A stretch of DNA of 45,326 nt from Amycolatopsis thailandensis (GTDB lineage Bacteria; Actinomycetota; Actinomycetes; Mycobacteriales; Pseudonocardiaceae): assembly GCF_002234405.1 (NCBI RefSeq), contig NZ_NMQT01000082.1, positions 1-45,326 of the forward strand, read 5' to 3'. Position 1 is the first letter of the stretch; each line of letters begins with the position of its first letter. A model generated the notes under the pieces. The model saw only the letters and a list, made by a program, of their open reading frames with translations. It made no database searches and was not told the DNA's origin. Positions 1 through 7,630 of this stretch are shown in pieces. A program made the translations under genes and the position numbers.

Positions 1-521
1 GCGCGCGAGATGCCGAAGTCGGTGATCTTCGCGGTACCGGACTCGTCGATCAGGATATTCCCTGGCTTGACGTCGCGGTGCACGATCCCGGCGCGGTGCG
101 CGGCGACCAGCGCCGACGCGACCTGCTCGCCGATCTTCGCGACGCGTCCCAGTGGCAGAGTGCCCTCTTCGGAGATGATCGCCGAGAGGCTCGGGCCGTT
201 CAGGTACTCCATCACCAGGCAGGGGTCGCCGCCGTGCTCGGCGATGTCGAACACCACGATCGCGTTCGGATGCTGGAAGCGGGCCGCGTTCTTCGCCTCG
301 CGCATGGCACGCTGGCGCATGTTGTCGCGTTCGGCCTCTGAGACACCTGGCTGCGGGAGGATCTGCTTGACCGCCACCGAGCGCTCGAGGCGGACATCGA
401 TGGCACGCCAGACCACCCCCATGGCACCGCTACCAATTTGCTCGACCAGGCGGTAATGCCCAGCGATCAGCTGACCGGTGTCGATGGCGACTGCTCCTGA
501 CACATTCTTTGACGAACACAT
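1..521 (-). CDS. Serine/threonine protein kinase, N-terminal part (cut by window edge)
   Basis: The first 173 residues of a Hanks-type Ser/Thr kinase are read on the minus strand from ATG at 521; the rest lies beyond base 1. All N-lobe and early C-lobe landmarks are present: glycine-rich loop GSGAMGVV at about residues 30-37, the VAVK lysine at 52, the catalytic loop HRDVKPGN at about 148-155 and DFG at 168-170. Actinobacterial PknB-like kinases usually continue into a transmembrane and sensor region, which cannot be seen here. No strong Shine-Dalgarno sequence precedes the start. An in-frame start further inside would remove the glycine loop, so the start near 521 is favoured. The substrate is unknown. 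Confidence 0.9.
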   Translation of the reverse strand, partial: MCSSKNVSGAVAIDTGQLIAGHYRLVEQIGSGAMGVVWRAIDVRLERSVAVKQILPQPGVSEAERDNMRQRAMREAKNAARFQHPNAIVVFDIAEHGGDPCLVMEYLNGPSLSAIISEEGTLPLGRVAKIGEQVASALVAAHRAGIVHRDVKPGNILIDESGTAKITDFGISR

Positions 522-602
522 CCCGGGTGATGGTGGCGTTCCGCGGCCTGAGAGGCCCCGCGCACCCGATCGAGTGTAGCGGGCGGCGGTTTCGGCTCCC
601 CG

Positions 603-1298
603 TCAGCTCGCCGGTGCGGAGGCGGGCAATTCTTCCTCGCCGCTCGATTCGGGCGCCGGAACGGCCTTCCGCCGGAAGACCTTGACCAGCCCGATGGCCC
701 CCGCGGCGGCGAACACGGCGTAACAGATCAGCAGGGCGGGAGGCGTTTCCCCGGTCAGCGCGTCACCGAGGACGACGACCGCGACCGTGCCCGGCAGGCT
801 GCCGAGCGCGGTCCCGATCAGATACGGGGCGAAACGGACCGATGACACTCCGCACAGGTAACTGAACGGAGCGAACGGCACCATCGGGATCAGCCGCAAG
901 GAGGTGATCGCCAGCACCCCGCCGTCCGAAAGCCGGTCGTTGACCGCGCGGACCTTGGCCCGGTGCAGGTGCCGGGTGACCAGATCGCGGCCGAGCGCCC
1001 TCGAAAGGGCGAACGAGAGCCCGGAGGCGACCGTGGTGGCCAGGATGCCGACGACGATGCCCGTCGTGGCGCCGAGCAGCAGCCCGCCCGCGAGGTTGAA
1101 CACGGTGCGCGGGATCGGCGCCACGGTCAGTACCGAATAGACCAGGAAGAACACCAGCGGCGTGGCCGGGCCGGTCTCGGCCGCCCAGGCCCGCAGTCCG
1201 GCCGGGCTCGGGATCGGCAGCAGCACCGCGGCCGTCACGAAGAGGGCGAGCACGGTGAGCGCGAGGATTAATTTGGTACGGCCGGACACTGCGTCCAC
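603..1298 (-). CDS. TVP38/TMEM64 (VTT/DedA-like) family membrane protein
   Basis: A 231-residue membrane protein. A first hydrophobic helix (about residues 9-30) is followed by PIPRTVFNLAGGLLLG and further hydrophobic segments, matching the VTT/SNARE-associated domain of TVP38/DedA proteins, which are thought to act in membrane lipid or small-molecule transport. A charged tail ends in EEELPASAPAS. The open frame continues upstream to 1826, but that part is antisense to the GNAT gene and rich in Arg and Asp, so it is not coding. I chose GTG at 1298; GTG at 1289 is also possible. The divergent GNAT gene starts only 15 bases away. The exact substrate cannot be told. Confidence 0.85.
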   Translation of the reverse strand: MDAVSGRTKLILALTVLALFVTAAVLLPIPSPAGLRAWAAETGPATPLVFFLVYSVLTVAPIPRTVFNLAGGLLLGATTGIVVGILATTVASGLSFALSRALGRDLVTRHLHRAKVRAVNDRLSDGGVLAITSLRLIPMVPFAPFSYLCGVSSVRFAPYLIGTALGSLPGTVAVVVLGDALTGETPPALLICYAVFAAAGAIGLVKVFRRKAVPAPESSGEEELPASAPAS

Positions 1299-1313
1299 CG
1301 TACGGTATTCGCC

Positions 1314-1871
1314 GTGGTCGACATCGAGGCGCTGCGGACGCAGCCCGAACTCACCGGCGAGAACGTCTTGCTCACGCAGCTCGACGAAACGTACTTCGAG
1401 ACCGGGTGGGAAGCCCTGCGCGAACCGGAAAGCCGCAGGCTGACCGGTACGCACACCGATTTCACCGAAGAACAGGTCCGGACCTGGCTGGCCGGTCGGC
1501 CGGGCCTGGCCGATCGGGCGGATTACGCGATCGTGCGTAAGGAGGATCGCGTCCATGTCGGCGATCTCGCGCTCACCGACGTCGACAAGGACAACCGCTC
1601 CGGATCGTTCCGCATCGCGCTGAACGGCCCGGAGTTCTTCGGCAAGGGCTACGGCACCGAGGCGACCAAGCTGCTGCTGGCCTACGCGTTCGACGTCGTC
1701 GGCCTGCACCGCGTCTCGCTCGAGGTCTTCGACTACAACCCGCGTGCCCAGCGCGCCTACGAGAAGGCCGGGTTCGTCCGCGAGGGGCTCCAGCGGGAGG
1801 CCCTGTGGTGGGACGGCGAGTGGCATGACGTCATCACGATGGCAATTTTGAAGAACGATCCGCGGCCCTGA
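1314..1871 (+). CDS. GNAT family N-acetyltransferase (RimJ/RimL type)
   Basis: A 185-residue acetyltransferase that should transfer an acetyl group from acetyl-CoA to an amine, possibly a protein N-terminus or small molecule. The acetyl-CoA site is plain: the sheet-loop FFGKGYGTEATKLLLAYAF gives the Q/RxxGxG/A-like motif, followed by LHRVSLEVFDYNPRAQRAYE and KAGFVREG, the typical GNAT motif A/B end. The GTG start lies 7 bases after TACGGT (1301-1306), which can serve as a -10 box for a leaderless mRNA. It diverges from the VTT membrane protein. The acceptor substrate is not predictable. Confidence 0.88.
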   Translation: MVDIEALRTQPELTGENVLLTQLDETYFETGWEALREPESRRLTGTHTDFTEEQVRTWLAGRPGLADRADYAIVRKEDRVHVGDLALTDVDKDNRSGSFRIALNGPEFFGKGYGTEATKLLLAYAFDVVGLHRVSLEVFDYNPRAQRAYEKAGFVREGLQREALWWDGEWHDVITMAILKNDPRP

Positions 1872-1899
1872 GCGGCGCCGGACTGGCTACGGTGGGCGC

Positions 1900-2919
1900 A
1901 TGCCCAAGAACGGTGAGCCGATCGAGGTCGAGGTAGGCGAGCGCAAGGTCCGGGTGTCGAGCCCGGACAAGGTGTACTTCCCGGCCCGGGGGATCACGAA
2001 GCGCCAGGTCGTCGAGCACTATGTCGCGGTCGGCGAGCCGCTGCTGCGCGCGGTCGGGGAGCGGCCGACGACGCTGAAGCGCTACGTCGACGGCGTCGAG
2101 GGCGAGTGGTTCTACGCCAAGCGCGTGCCGAAGGGCGCGCCGGAGTGGGTGGAAACCGCGAAGATCACCTTCCCGTCGGGCCGCACGGCCGAAGAGGTCT
2201 GCCCGACCGAGCCCGCCGTGTTCGCCTGGGCGGCGAACCTGGGCACCTTCGACTTCCACCCGTGGCCGGTGCGGCGGCCCGACGTCGATCACCCGGACGA
2301 ACTCCGCATCGACGTCGACCCGCCGGACGAGGCCGGGTTCTCCGACGCGGTCGAGGTCGCCGGCGTGGTGCGCGAGGTCCTCGACTCGGCGGGGCTCGTC
2401 GGCTATCCGAAGACCTCGGGCGGCCGCGGCGTGCACGTCCTGGTGCGGATCCGGCCGGAATGGGACTTCATCGACGTCCGGCACGCGGTGATCGCGCTGG
2501 GCCGCGAGGTCGAGCGCCGGATTCCGGACAAGGCGACCATCGCGTGGTGGAAGGAAGAGCGCGGCGGCCGCGTCTTCATCGACTACAACCAGGCCGCGCG
2601 CGACCGCACGGTGGCGTCGGCCTGGTCGGTGCGCGGAACCGCCCGTGCGACGGTGTCGACCCCACTGACCTGGGACTTGCTGACCGAGGTCGACCCCGAC
2701 GACTTCGACGTCCTCACCGCGGGCGCCTTCTACGCCGAGCGCGGCGACCTGCACGCGCCGATGGACGAGCAGGCGTTCGGCATCGAGTCCCTGCTGGAGT
2801 GGTACGCGCGGGACGAGCGCGACCACGGCCTCGGTGAGATGCCGTATCCGCCGGACTACCCGAAAATGCCCGGGGAGCCGAAGCGGGTGCAGCCCAGCAA
2901 GGCGCGGGACGACACCTAA
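1900..2919 (+). CDS. LigD-type primase-polymerase domain protein (stand-alone)
   Basis: A 339-residue stand-alone archaeo-eukaryotic primase (AEP) domain of the kind fused in LigD, which adds or fills in nucleotides at broken DNA ends in bacterial non-homologous end joining. Catalytic acids appear in ELRIDVDPPD (Asp138, Asp140), the nucleotide-binding SGGRGVHV at about 173-180, and the third acidic residue in FIDYNQAARDRT (about Asp228). No ligase or nuclease domain follows, so it resembles mycobacterial PolD1/Rv3730c-type proteins. ATG at 1900 follows TACGGT (1888-1893) by 6 bases, suggesting a leaderless start. A LigC-type ligase is at 14.4-15.5 kb; no Ku gene is in the window. Confidence 0.92.
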   Translation: MPKNGEPIEVEVGERKVRVSSPDKVYFPARGITKRQVVEHYVAVGEPLLRAVGERPTTLKRYVDGVEGEWFYAKRVPKGAPEWVETAKITFPSGRTAEEVCPTEPAVFAWAANLGTFDFHPWPVRRPDVDHPDELRIDVDPPDEAGFSDAVEVAGVVREVLDSAGLVGYPKTSGGRGVHVLVRIRPEWDFIDVRHAVIALGREVERRIPDKATIAWWKEERGGRVFIDYNQAARDRTVASAWSVRGTARATVSTPLTWDLLTEVDPDDFDVLTAGAFYAERGDLHAPMDEQAFGIESLLEWYARDERDHGLGEMPYPPDYPKMPGEPKRVQPSKARDDT

Positions 2920-2952
2920 GCCTCCCGAGGGGCATCAGGTCGACGTGTTCTC

Positions 2953-3010
2953 GGGGTGGTCGTGAGTGATAAGTGTCGTTAGAACGACCCAAAACACTCA
3001 CGACCACCCC
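2953..3010. terminator. Hairpin family A, copy 1 (nested inverted repeat)
   Basis: Perfect 16-bp arms (2953-2968 and 2995-3010, GGGGTGGTCGTGAGTG and its complement) enclose a 26-base loop. The loop holds a second perfect hairpin, GTCGTT/AACGAC at 2975-2988. It lies 34 bases past the polymerase gene in a convergent gap. A related copy is at 22519-22566, with the loop core GTTAGAACGA shared. It has no U-tract and is probably a bidirectional terminator or 3'-end element. Confidence 0.7.
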
Positions 3011-3111
3011 GGCCGACGCCACACCTGCCTCGGCGGTCCCATCGGCCCCATAAACGCTCGCCGCAGCCAGTCGTGGTGCACCTGCGGCGCGGAGGGCATC
3101 AGGCCTGGAGC

Positions 3112-3154
3112 GAAGGGGACTTTCCGCGCATGGGATGCGGGGAAAGTCCCCTTC
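3112..3154. terminator. Hairpin family B, copy 1
   Basis: Perfect 14-bp arms GAAGGGGACTTTCC (3112-3125) and its complement (3141-3154). The stem continues inward as CGCAT/ATGCG after one mismatch. It lies just 3' of the MFS gene on the minus strand. A sister copy sits at 29716-29758. Confidence 0.7.
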
Positions 3155-3189
3155 ACGCCGTGCGGCACGCCACGCTCGGCCGGTAGCTC

Positions 3190-4557
3190 TTAATGAGCCC
3201 GGCCGACGCGGGAAAGCGAGCGGTCGGCGACGGTCAGCGCGAGGAACAGCACGCTGACCACCAGCATGAACGCGGCCAGATGGTGCAGCCCGGCGCTGTC
3301 GGCACGCTGTCCGAAGAACGCGCCGCCGGCCGCGGACGCGACGATGGCGCCGAGGTAGCCAAAGGTGCGCAGCAACCCGGCCGACGAGCCCATCCGTTCG
3401 GCGTGGGCCTGGTGGTACACGGAATTCTGCAGCGCGAGGTTGTTCAACCCCTGCGGGACCCCGAGGACGATCACGACGGCCAGCAGTGTCCACAGCGGAC
3501 TGCCGTCGTTCAGGAACAGCAACAGCGCGCAGGCGACGACCTGGCCGAGCGAGCCGACCAGGAGCTTGCCGCGGACGGCTTTGCTGCGCCCGGTGACGGT
3601 GGAGGCGATGATCCCGACGCCGAACAGCGGGAGCAGCACCAGTCCGGCTTCCGACGCGGACAGCCCGTGGCCCTGCTCCATCCACTGCGTGTAGCCGTAG
3701 AGGAAGGCGTAGCTGACGACGAAGCTGAGCAGCGCCCGGCCGTAGGTGGCCAGTAGCGGCAGGTTGCCGCCGAGCAGGCGCACGTCGATGAACGGCTGCC
3801 GGGTCCGCAGTTCGCGCCAGGTGAATCCGGCGGCCGCGACGACGGTCACGGCGAGCAGCCACCAGTCGCCGCCTCGCGGGTCCATCAGGAACAGCAGCAG
3901 GCAGACGAGCGCCGCGGCGAACAGGCCCATGCCGGGCAGGTCCAGTTCGCGAACCAGGCCGTCGCGGCGGGTGACAGGCGTCGTGGGGAGACGGCGGAAG
4001 CCGAGGTACAGGCCGGCCAGGGCGAGCGGGATGTTGATCGCGAGTGTGGCGCGCCACCCGCCGATCCCGATCAGCAGGCCGCCGAGGCTGGGCCCCACGA
4101 CGGCGATGGTCTGTGTGGTGATGGCGAGCGCCGTGAGGACCCCGGCGGGGCTGTCCTTCCCGGTGCGCTGGGCCTCGCTCCGGATGAGGTACATCGCCGC
4201 GGGATAGCCGGCGCAGGTGCCGAAACCGAGAAGCACCCGGGAAGCGACGAGCACGCCGAAGCTCGGCGCGAGCATCCCGGCGACGCCGGCGATCCCGGTC
4301 AGCGCCGCGCCGGCCAGGAACAGGCGGCGGGGGCCGAAGAGGTCGATGAGCCGCCCCACCACGGGCTGACCGATCGCGGTGGCCAGGTACAGCGCGGAAA
4401 CCAGCCAGGCCGTCTCGGCGGGCGGCGCCCCGAAGGCCACACCGATCGGCACCAGGGACACGGAGATGATCGACGAGTTGACCGGGTTGAGGGCCGCGCC
4501 CAGCATCATCGGGGGCAGGAGCCGCCGTTCGAAGCCCGTTTCCGGCACGGTGCTCAC
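3190..4557 (-). CDS. MFS transporter (probable drug/proton antiporter)
   Basis: A 455-residue major facilitator with about 12 or more hydrophobic helices. Motif A is recognisable as GRLIDLFGPRR after the second helix, and ALNPVNSSIISVSLVPIG lies in helix 1. It should export a small molecule using the proton gradient. I chose GTG at 4557: its GTGA overlaps the MarR stop by 4 bases, so the two are translationally coupled, and the protein begins VSTVPETGFERRLLPP. The open frame upstream to 4623 is antisense-like and not used. Control is probably by the MarR repressor encoded first in the operon. The substrate is unknown. Confidence 0.9.
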   Translation of the reverse strand: MSTVPETGFERRLLPPMMLGAALNPVNSSIISVSLVPIGVAFGAPPAETAWLVSALYLATAIGQPVVGRLIDLFGPRRLFLAGAALTGIAGVAGMLAPSFGVLVASRVLLGFGTCAGYPAAMYLIRSEAQRTGKDSPAGVLTALAITTQTIAVVGPSLGGLLIGIGGWRATLAINIPLALAGLYLGFRRLPTTPVTRRDGLVRELDLPGMGLFAAALVCLLLFLMDPRGGDWWLLAVTVVAAAGFTWRELRTRQPFIDVRLLGGNLPLLATYGRALLSFVVSYAFLYGYTQWMEQGHGLSASEAGLVLLPLFGVGIIASTVTGRSKAVRGKLLVGSLGQVVACALLLFLNDGSPLWTLLAVVIVLGVPQGLNNLALQNSVYHQAHAERMGSSAGLLRTFGYLGAIVASAAGGAFFGQRADSAGLHHLAAFMLVVSVLFLALTVADRSLSRVGRAH

Positions 4558-4988
4558 CGCCGCACCACCCGTTCCAGCAGCGCCGCCGCTTCGATCAGCG
4601 TGCGGCGCTCGGCCTCGGTGCACCGCGTCTCCAGAACCTGCGCGAGCCAGCCCTCCCCGGCGCGGCGGCGCTCTTCGAGGAAGGCGTGACCGCTGTCGGT
4701 GACGAAGATCAGCTGACGCCGTCCGTCCTCGGGATCCGGGCGGCGGGCGGCGAGTCCTCGATCCACGAGGACACCGACGGTGGTGGCGATCGATTGATGG
4801 CGGATGCCTTCCAGCGCCGCCAGATCGCTGACGGACGCTTCACCGTCCTTGTCGAGCCGGCTGAGGACGGACGTCTGGGACGGCGTGAGGTCACCGCTGC
4901 CGTAGTTCTCCCGCAGGCGGCGCCGCAGCCTGCTGAAGGCGACGCGGATGTCGTGGGCCGCGCGGGCGCTGGAGGCGTTCTCGGTCAT
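4554..4988 (-). CDS. MarR family transcriptional regulator of the MFS operon
   Basis: A 144-residue winged-helix regulator. The N-terminal dimer helix is followed by LTPSQTSVLSRLDKDG, the recognition region SVSDLAALEGIRHQSIATTV and the wing RRPDPEDGRRQLIFVT, the standard MarR DPxDGR pattern. It is the first gene of a two-gene operon with the MFS transporter, whose start overlaps its stop. A nested palindrome lies directly upstream. ATG at 4988 follows TAGCCT (4995-5000) by 6 bases with no Shine-Dalgarno sequence, so a leaderless mRNA is likely. Repression relieved by a toxic compound exported by the pump is the usual logic and is inferred here. Confidence 0.92.
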   Translation of the reverse strand: MTENASSARAAHDIRVAFSRLRRRLRENYGSGDLTPSQTSVLSRLDKDGEASVSDLAALEGIRHQSIATTVGVLVDRGLAARRPDPEDGRRQLIFVTDSGHAFLEERRRAGEGWLAQVLETRCTEAERRTLIEAAALLERVVRR

Positions 4989-4991
4989 GTT

Positions 4992-5035
4992 CGCAGGCTA
5001 ACTTGCGCAGTTCAGGCTGCGCAATTTTGCCTGCG
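4992..5035. promoter_or_regulatory. Nested palindromic operator of the marR-MFS operon
   Basis: The inner perfect inverted repeat TTGCGCAG/CTGCGCAA (5003-5010, 5017-5024; 6-base spacer) sits inside an outer pair CGCAGGC/GCCTGCG (4992-4998, 5029-5035). On the minus strand TTGCGC (5024-5019) and TAGCCT (5000-4995) could be the -35 and -10 boxes with 18 bases between, so a repressor bound here would cover the promoter. Confidence 0.65.
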
Positions 5036-5038
5036 TAT

Positions 5039-5527
5039 CTAGCCGCGGGTGAACTCGCAGCCCGCGACCTGCACGTACTCGCCCCTGCGCGCGGCGAACC
5101 GGGCGGCGCCCGAGGTCAGCTGGTCGGCCACGATCTTGGACGCGCCGGTGGCCCGCAGTCTCGCCCAGTAGCAGTGCCCGTTACCGTCCGGCGCCGGTCC
5201 GGGGGAGTGGTACGAGCCCGCTTCGATGTCGGTGCCGACCAAGTAGGTCCCGTCGGCGAACCGGTCCGCCGGGGTGGTGGCGGCGGTGTGTCCCGAAGTG
5301 ACCGGCGGCGCCGGGACCGTCACCGTCGGCGCGGGCGCGGCTTCGGCCGTGACGGTCACCGTCGCGGGGGCCGCCGGGGCCGTGGTCGTGTCGGGTGATC
5401 TCGGGTGAGTGGCCGCCACCACACCGACACCCGCGCCCAAAGTGAGCGCGACGGTGAGCCCGGCCACGAGCGGGAACGCATTTCGTGACGACGCGTGCGG
5501 CGTCGGTGACCAATTCGTGCTCGGCAT
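5039..5527 (-). CDS. Membrane-anchored protein with small extracellular domain
   Basis: A 162-residue protein of unknown function. After a short cytosolic start (MPSTNWSPTPHASSRNAF), one hydrophobic helix (about residues 19-40) is followed by a Pro/Thr/Ala/Val-rich linker (VTVTAEAAPAPTVTVPAPP) and a C-terminal domain beginning DGTYLVGTDIEAGSYHSPG, with two cysteines (HCYWARL and VAGCEF) that may form a disulfide outside the cell. Similar short C-terminal domains occur in actinobacterial secreted proteins without a known role. ATG at 5527 has GAAGAG a few bases upstream; the longer open frame to 6238 is antisense to other genes and rejected. Confidence 0.75.
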   Translation of the reverse strand: MPSTNWSPTPHASSRNAFPLVAGLTVALTLGAGVGVVAATHPRSPDTTTAPAAPATVTVTAEAAPAPTVTVPAPPVTSGHTAATTPADRFADGTYLVGTDIEAGSYHSPGPAPDGNGHCYWARLRATGASKIVADQLTSGAARFAARRGEYVQVAGCEFTRG

Positions 5528-5635
5528 CCGTCTCTTCAATCGATTTGCTCGCGGAGTGATTGCGCTTTCGTGTCGATCTAGAAACCTGTTACCGCTCCGC
5601 GGCGGACCGATACGAGACTGTGTGACGCACGGGAC

Positions 5636-5652
5636 CTTGCCGTAACGGCAAG
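5636..5652. repeat. 17-bp perfect palindrome between divergent genes
   Basis: CTTGCCGT, one central A, then ACGGCAAG. It lies in the 183-base gap between the divergent membrane-anchored protein (start 5527) and DUF6221 gene (start 5711). It could be an operator for either gene; nothing else identifies it. Confidence 0.5.
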
Positions 5653-5710
5653 CTTCCTGCCAGCGACAGTTCCCTCCGAACACTAAGCTGGGGGAGACGA
5701 AGGAGTACCT

Positions 5711-6103
5711 GTGGACGACCTGATCGCCTTTCTCGCCGCGCGTGTGGGGCAACGCCAGGCGCTGATCATGCAGGCGGTCAAGAAAACCGAGATCAGCGAA
5801 TCGCTCAATCGTGGTGAGACCAAGGTCGTCATCGAAAAGAAGATCCGTTCGCTGAACGACATCGAACTCGACGCGGTCAATCAGATGATCAACGAGATCG
5901 AAGCGACCCGGCGGCTCATGCAGGCGCATCGCACCACGGTTTCGGAGAAGGTCCCGGGATTTCCCCTGTACGGCAACGAGTATTGGTGCGAGACCTGCCA
6001 CGTGCCCGCCGACGAGGCCGGGACGAACTGGTGCCTGACCCTGCGGCTGCTGGCTCTCCCGTACGCCGACCACGCGGACTACAGCGAGCGCTGGCGTCCC
6101 TGA
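5711..6103 (+). CDS. DUF6221-like protein
   Basis: A 130-residue soluble protein without known function. The MDDLIAFLAARV start and the LLALPYADHADYSERWRP end match the pattern of actinobacterial DUF6221 proteins. The middle is a charged helical segment (residues about 15-75), followed by EYWCETCHVPADE, a CxxC pair that could bind metal, and one more Cys in NWCLTL. GTG at 5711 has AAGGAG 5 bases upstream. The LLM oxidoreductase begins 8 bases after its stop, so the two are probably co-transcribed. Confidence 0.7.
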   Translation: MDDLIAFLAARVGQRQALIMQAVKKTEISESLNRGETKVVIEKKIRSLNDIELDAVNQMINEIEATRRLMQAHRTTVSEKVPGFPLYGNEYWCETCHVPADEAGTNWCLTLRLLALPYADHADYSERWRP

Positions 6104-6110
6104 GCGGGGA

Positions 6111-7169
6111 ATGCCCGCCGGGCCGGGACGCGTTGACCCGGAGGTGATCACGCTTTCGGTACTGGACCGGTCCCCGACCCGCCGCGGCGGCGACGCGCCC
6201 CGCGCCCTGCGGGACACGGTCGCCTTCGCGCGTGACATCGAAGCGCTGGGTTACCACCGGTTCTGGGTCTCCGAACACCACAGCGTGCCCGGTGTCGCCG
6301 GATCGGCACCCACCGTGCTGGCGGCCGCCGTCGCCTCGGCGACCGAGCGGATCCGGGTCGGTACGGGCGGGGTGATGCTGCCGAACCACCGGCCGCTGGT
6401 GGTCGCGGAACAGTTCGGCGTCCTCGAATCCCTCTTCCCCGGCCGGATCGACATGGGGCTGGGCCGGTCCGTCGGGTTCACCGGCGGGGTCCGGCAAGCG
6501 CTCGGGCACGAGAAGGACGACGCCGACCGGTTCGGCGACCAGGTCCGGGAGCTGCTGGGGTTCCTCGCGGGCGACCAGACCGCGTATCCGGGCGTGCACG
6601 CCATCCCCGCCGAAGGTCTTCACGTGCCCGCGTTCCTGCTGGCCACCGGTGCCGGCGCTCGGCTGGCCGCGGAACTGGGGCTGCCGCTGGTGATCGCGCC
6701 GGTCCGGGGCGAGGGTCCGCTGCTCGAAGCCATCGAGGGCTACCGCTCCGGCTTCCGTCCCTCCGCGCGGGCTTCGCGGCCGTACGTCGTGGTGTCCACG
6801 GCGATCGCGGTCGCCGAAACGGCCGAACGGGCCCGGCGGTTGCTGATCCCCGAGGCCTGGTCGACCGTCTACTCGCGAACGCACGGCGTCTTCCCGCCGC
6901 TGTCGCCGGTGGAGGAGATCCTCGCCGGACCGCTTTCGGACCGCGATCAGGAGCGGCTGGACCGCGCGCTCGACGGCCAGATCGCCGGCACCCCGGACGA
7001 GGTGGGCGGCAGGCTGGCCGATCTCGTCGCCAAGACCGGCGCCGACGAGATCCTCGTGACCACCAGCACCTTCGACCAGGCCGAGCGGCTGGAGTCCTAT
7101 CGGGCACTGGCCGAGGTCGCCGGACTTCCCGATTACGCCGGAAAACAGAGTCTCGCCGCGGTGTCGTGA
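6111..7169 (+). CDS. LLM class flavin-dependent oxidoreductase (MsnO8-like)
   Basis: A 352-residue luciferase-like monooxygenase. The TIM-barrel signature is clear: ITLSVLDRSPTRRGG at the first strand, GYHRFWVSEHHSVPGVAGSAP, then RIRVGTGGVMLPNHRPL and EQFGVLESLFPGRIDMGLGRS, with a GTPDEVGGRLADLV end. Such enzymes use reduced FMN or F420 on varied substrates, so the substrate is open. ATG at 6111 follows the DUF6221 stop by 7 bases; GTG at 6144 (VITLSVLD) is an alternative that fits the usual family N-terminus. Confidence 0.88.
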   Translation: MPAGPGRVDPEVITLSVLDRSPTRRGGDAPRALRDTVAFARDIEALGYHRFWVSEHHSVPGVAGSAPTVLAAAVASATERIRVGTGGVMLPNHRPLVVAEQFGVLESLFPGRIDMGLGRSVGFTGGVRQALGHEKDDADRFGDQVRELLGFLAGDQTAYPGVHAIPAEGLHVPAFLLATGAGARLAAELGLPLVIAPVRGEGPLLEAIEGYRSGFRPSARASRPYVVVSTAIAVAETAERARRLLIPEAWSTVYSRTHGVFPPLSPVEEILAGPLSDRDQERLDRALDGQIAGTPDEVGGRLADLVAKTGADEILVTTSTFDQAERLESYRALAEVAGLPDYAGKQSLAAVS

Positions 7170-7188
7170 CTTTGCTAGTGTCACGGCC

Positions 7189-7245
7189 ATGACTGCCGGG
7201 TCGGCCTTGTGCCGTGAGCGGACGGGTTCCCCGGCCGCCGCTTGA
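7189..7245 (+). CDS. Candidate 18-residue leader peptide upstream of the S1-domain gene
   Basis: The short frame MTAGSALCRERTGSPAAA starts with ATG 7 bases after TAGTGT (7176-7181), the same leaderless spacing seen at many real genes here. It ends 75 bases before the S1-domain gene. A GC hairpin (7252-7270) follows the stop at once. The order leader ORF, hairpin, strong Shine-Dalgarno and gene is what attenuation or translation-sensing regulation looks like. Translation is inferred; the frame is too short for codon statistics. Confidence 0.45.
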   Translation: MTAGSALCRERTGSPAAA

Positions 7246-7251
7246 TCTCCG

Positions 7252-7270
7252 GGCGGGCCCGAAGCCCGCC
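7252..7270 (+). promoter_or_regulatory. Hairpin in the S1 gene leader
   Basis: GGCGGGC (7252-7258) and GCCCGCC (7264-7270) with a 5-base loop, 7 bases after the leader peptide stop. There is no U-run, so it is more likely a regulatory fold than a simple terminator. Confidence 0.45.
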
Positions 7271-7320
7271 TCCGCGTACGTGTCCTGTTGTGGACCATGC
7301 GCGGAGAGGAGGTGAATCGC

Positions 7321-7557
7321 ATGTCCCCCAACGAAAACTGGCGCGAGTTCGTCCTCGCGCACGTCGATGGCGGAGCCCTGGACGGTGTCGTCACCCGGGT
7401 GCTGCCGTTCGGCGCGTTCGTCGAAGTGGCCCAAGGGATGGAGGGGCTGCTGCCGACCGTCGGCGGCACCGGCCCGCTCACCGCGGGCGCGGCCGTGTCC
7501 GTCCGGCTGGACAAACTGGACGTCCAGAACCGGCGGTTCAGCCTGACCCTGGCCTGA
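7321..7557 (+). CDS. Small S1 RNA-binding domain protein
   Basis: A 78-residue protein consisting of little more than one S1/OB-fold RNA-binding domain: LDGVVTRVLPFGAFVEVAQGMEGLLP at about residues 20-45, then a basic and hydrophobic end VRLDKLDVQNRRFSLTLA, as in ribosomal protein S1 repeats. It may bind mRNA or ribosomes; its partner is unknown. ATG at 7321 has a near-ideal AGGAGGTGA about 6 bases upstream, stronger than almost any other site in the window, while an earlier in-frame GTG at 7288 would put coding sequence through that site. A leader peptide frame and a hairpin precede it. Confidence 0.85.
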   Translation: MSPNENWREFVLAHVDGGALDGVVTRVLPFGAFVEVAQGMEGLLPTVGGTGPLTAGAAVSVRLDKLDVQNRRFSLTLA

Positions 7558-7572
7558 CACCGCTCGCGTTTA

Positions 7573-7620
7573 GTCCTCTGGATGCGGTACTTGCGTGTGC
7601 AAGTACCGCATCCAGAGGAC
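7573..7620. terminator. Hairpin family C, copy 1 (22-bp perfect arms)
   Basis: The arms GTCCTCTGGATGCGGTACTT plus GC (7573-7594) and their exact complement (7599-7620) have a GTGT loop. Flanking CGCGTTTA (7565-7572) and GAAATGCG (7621-7628) continue the pairing partly. It fills the 73-base gap between the convergent S1 and PucR genes. The core TCCTCTGRATGCGG recurs at 22348, 22760 (inverted) and 34693 (inverted). Confidence 0.8.
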
Positions 7621-7630
7621 GAAATGCGTT

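Noticed and set aside
5528..6238. Upstream part of the 399-residue minus-strand frame ending at 5039
   Set aside because: It runs antisense through DUF6221 and the LLM start. The proper signal-anchor start is at 5527.
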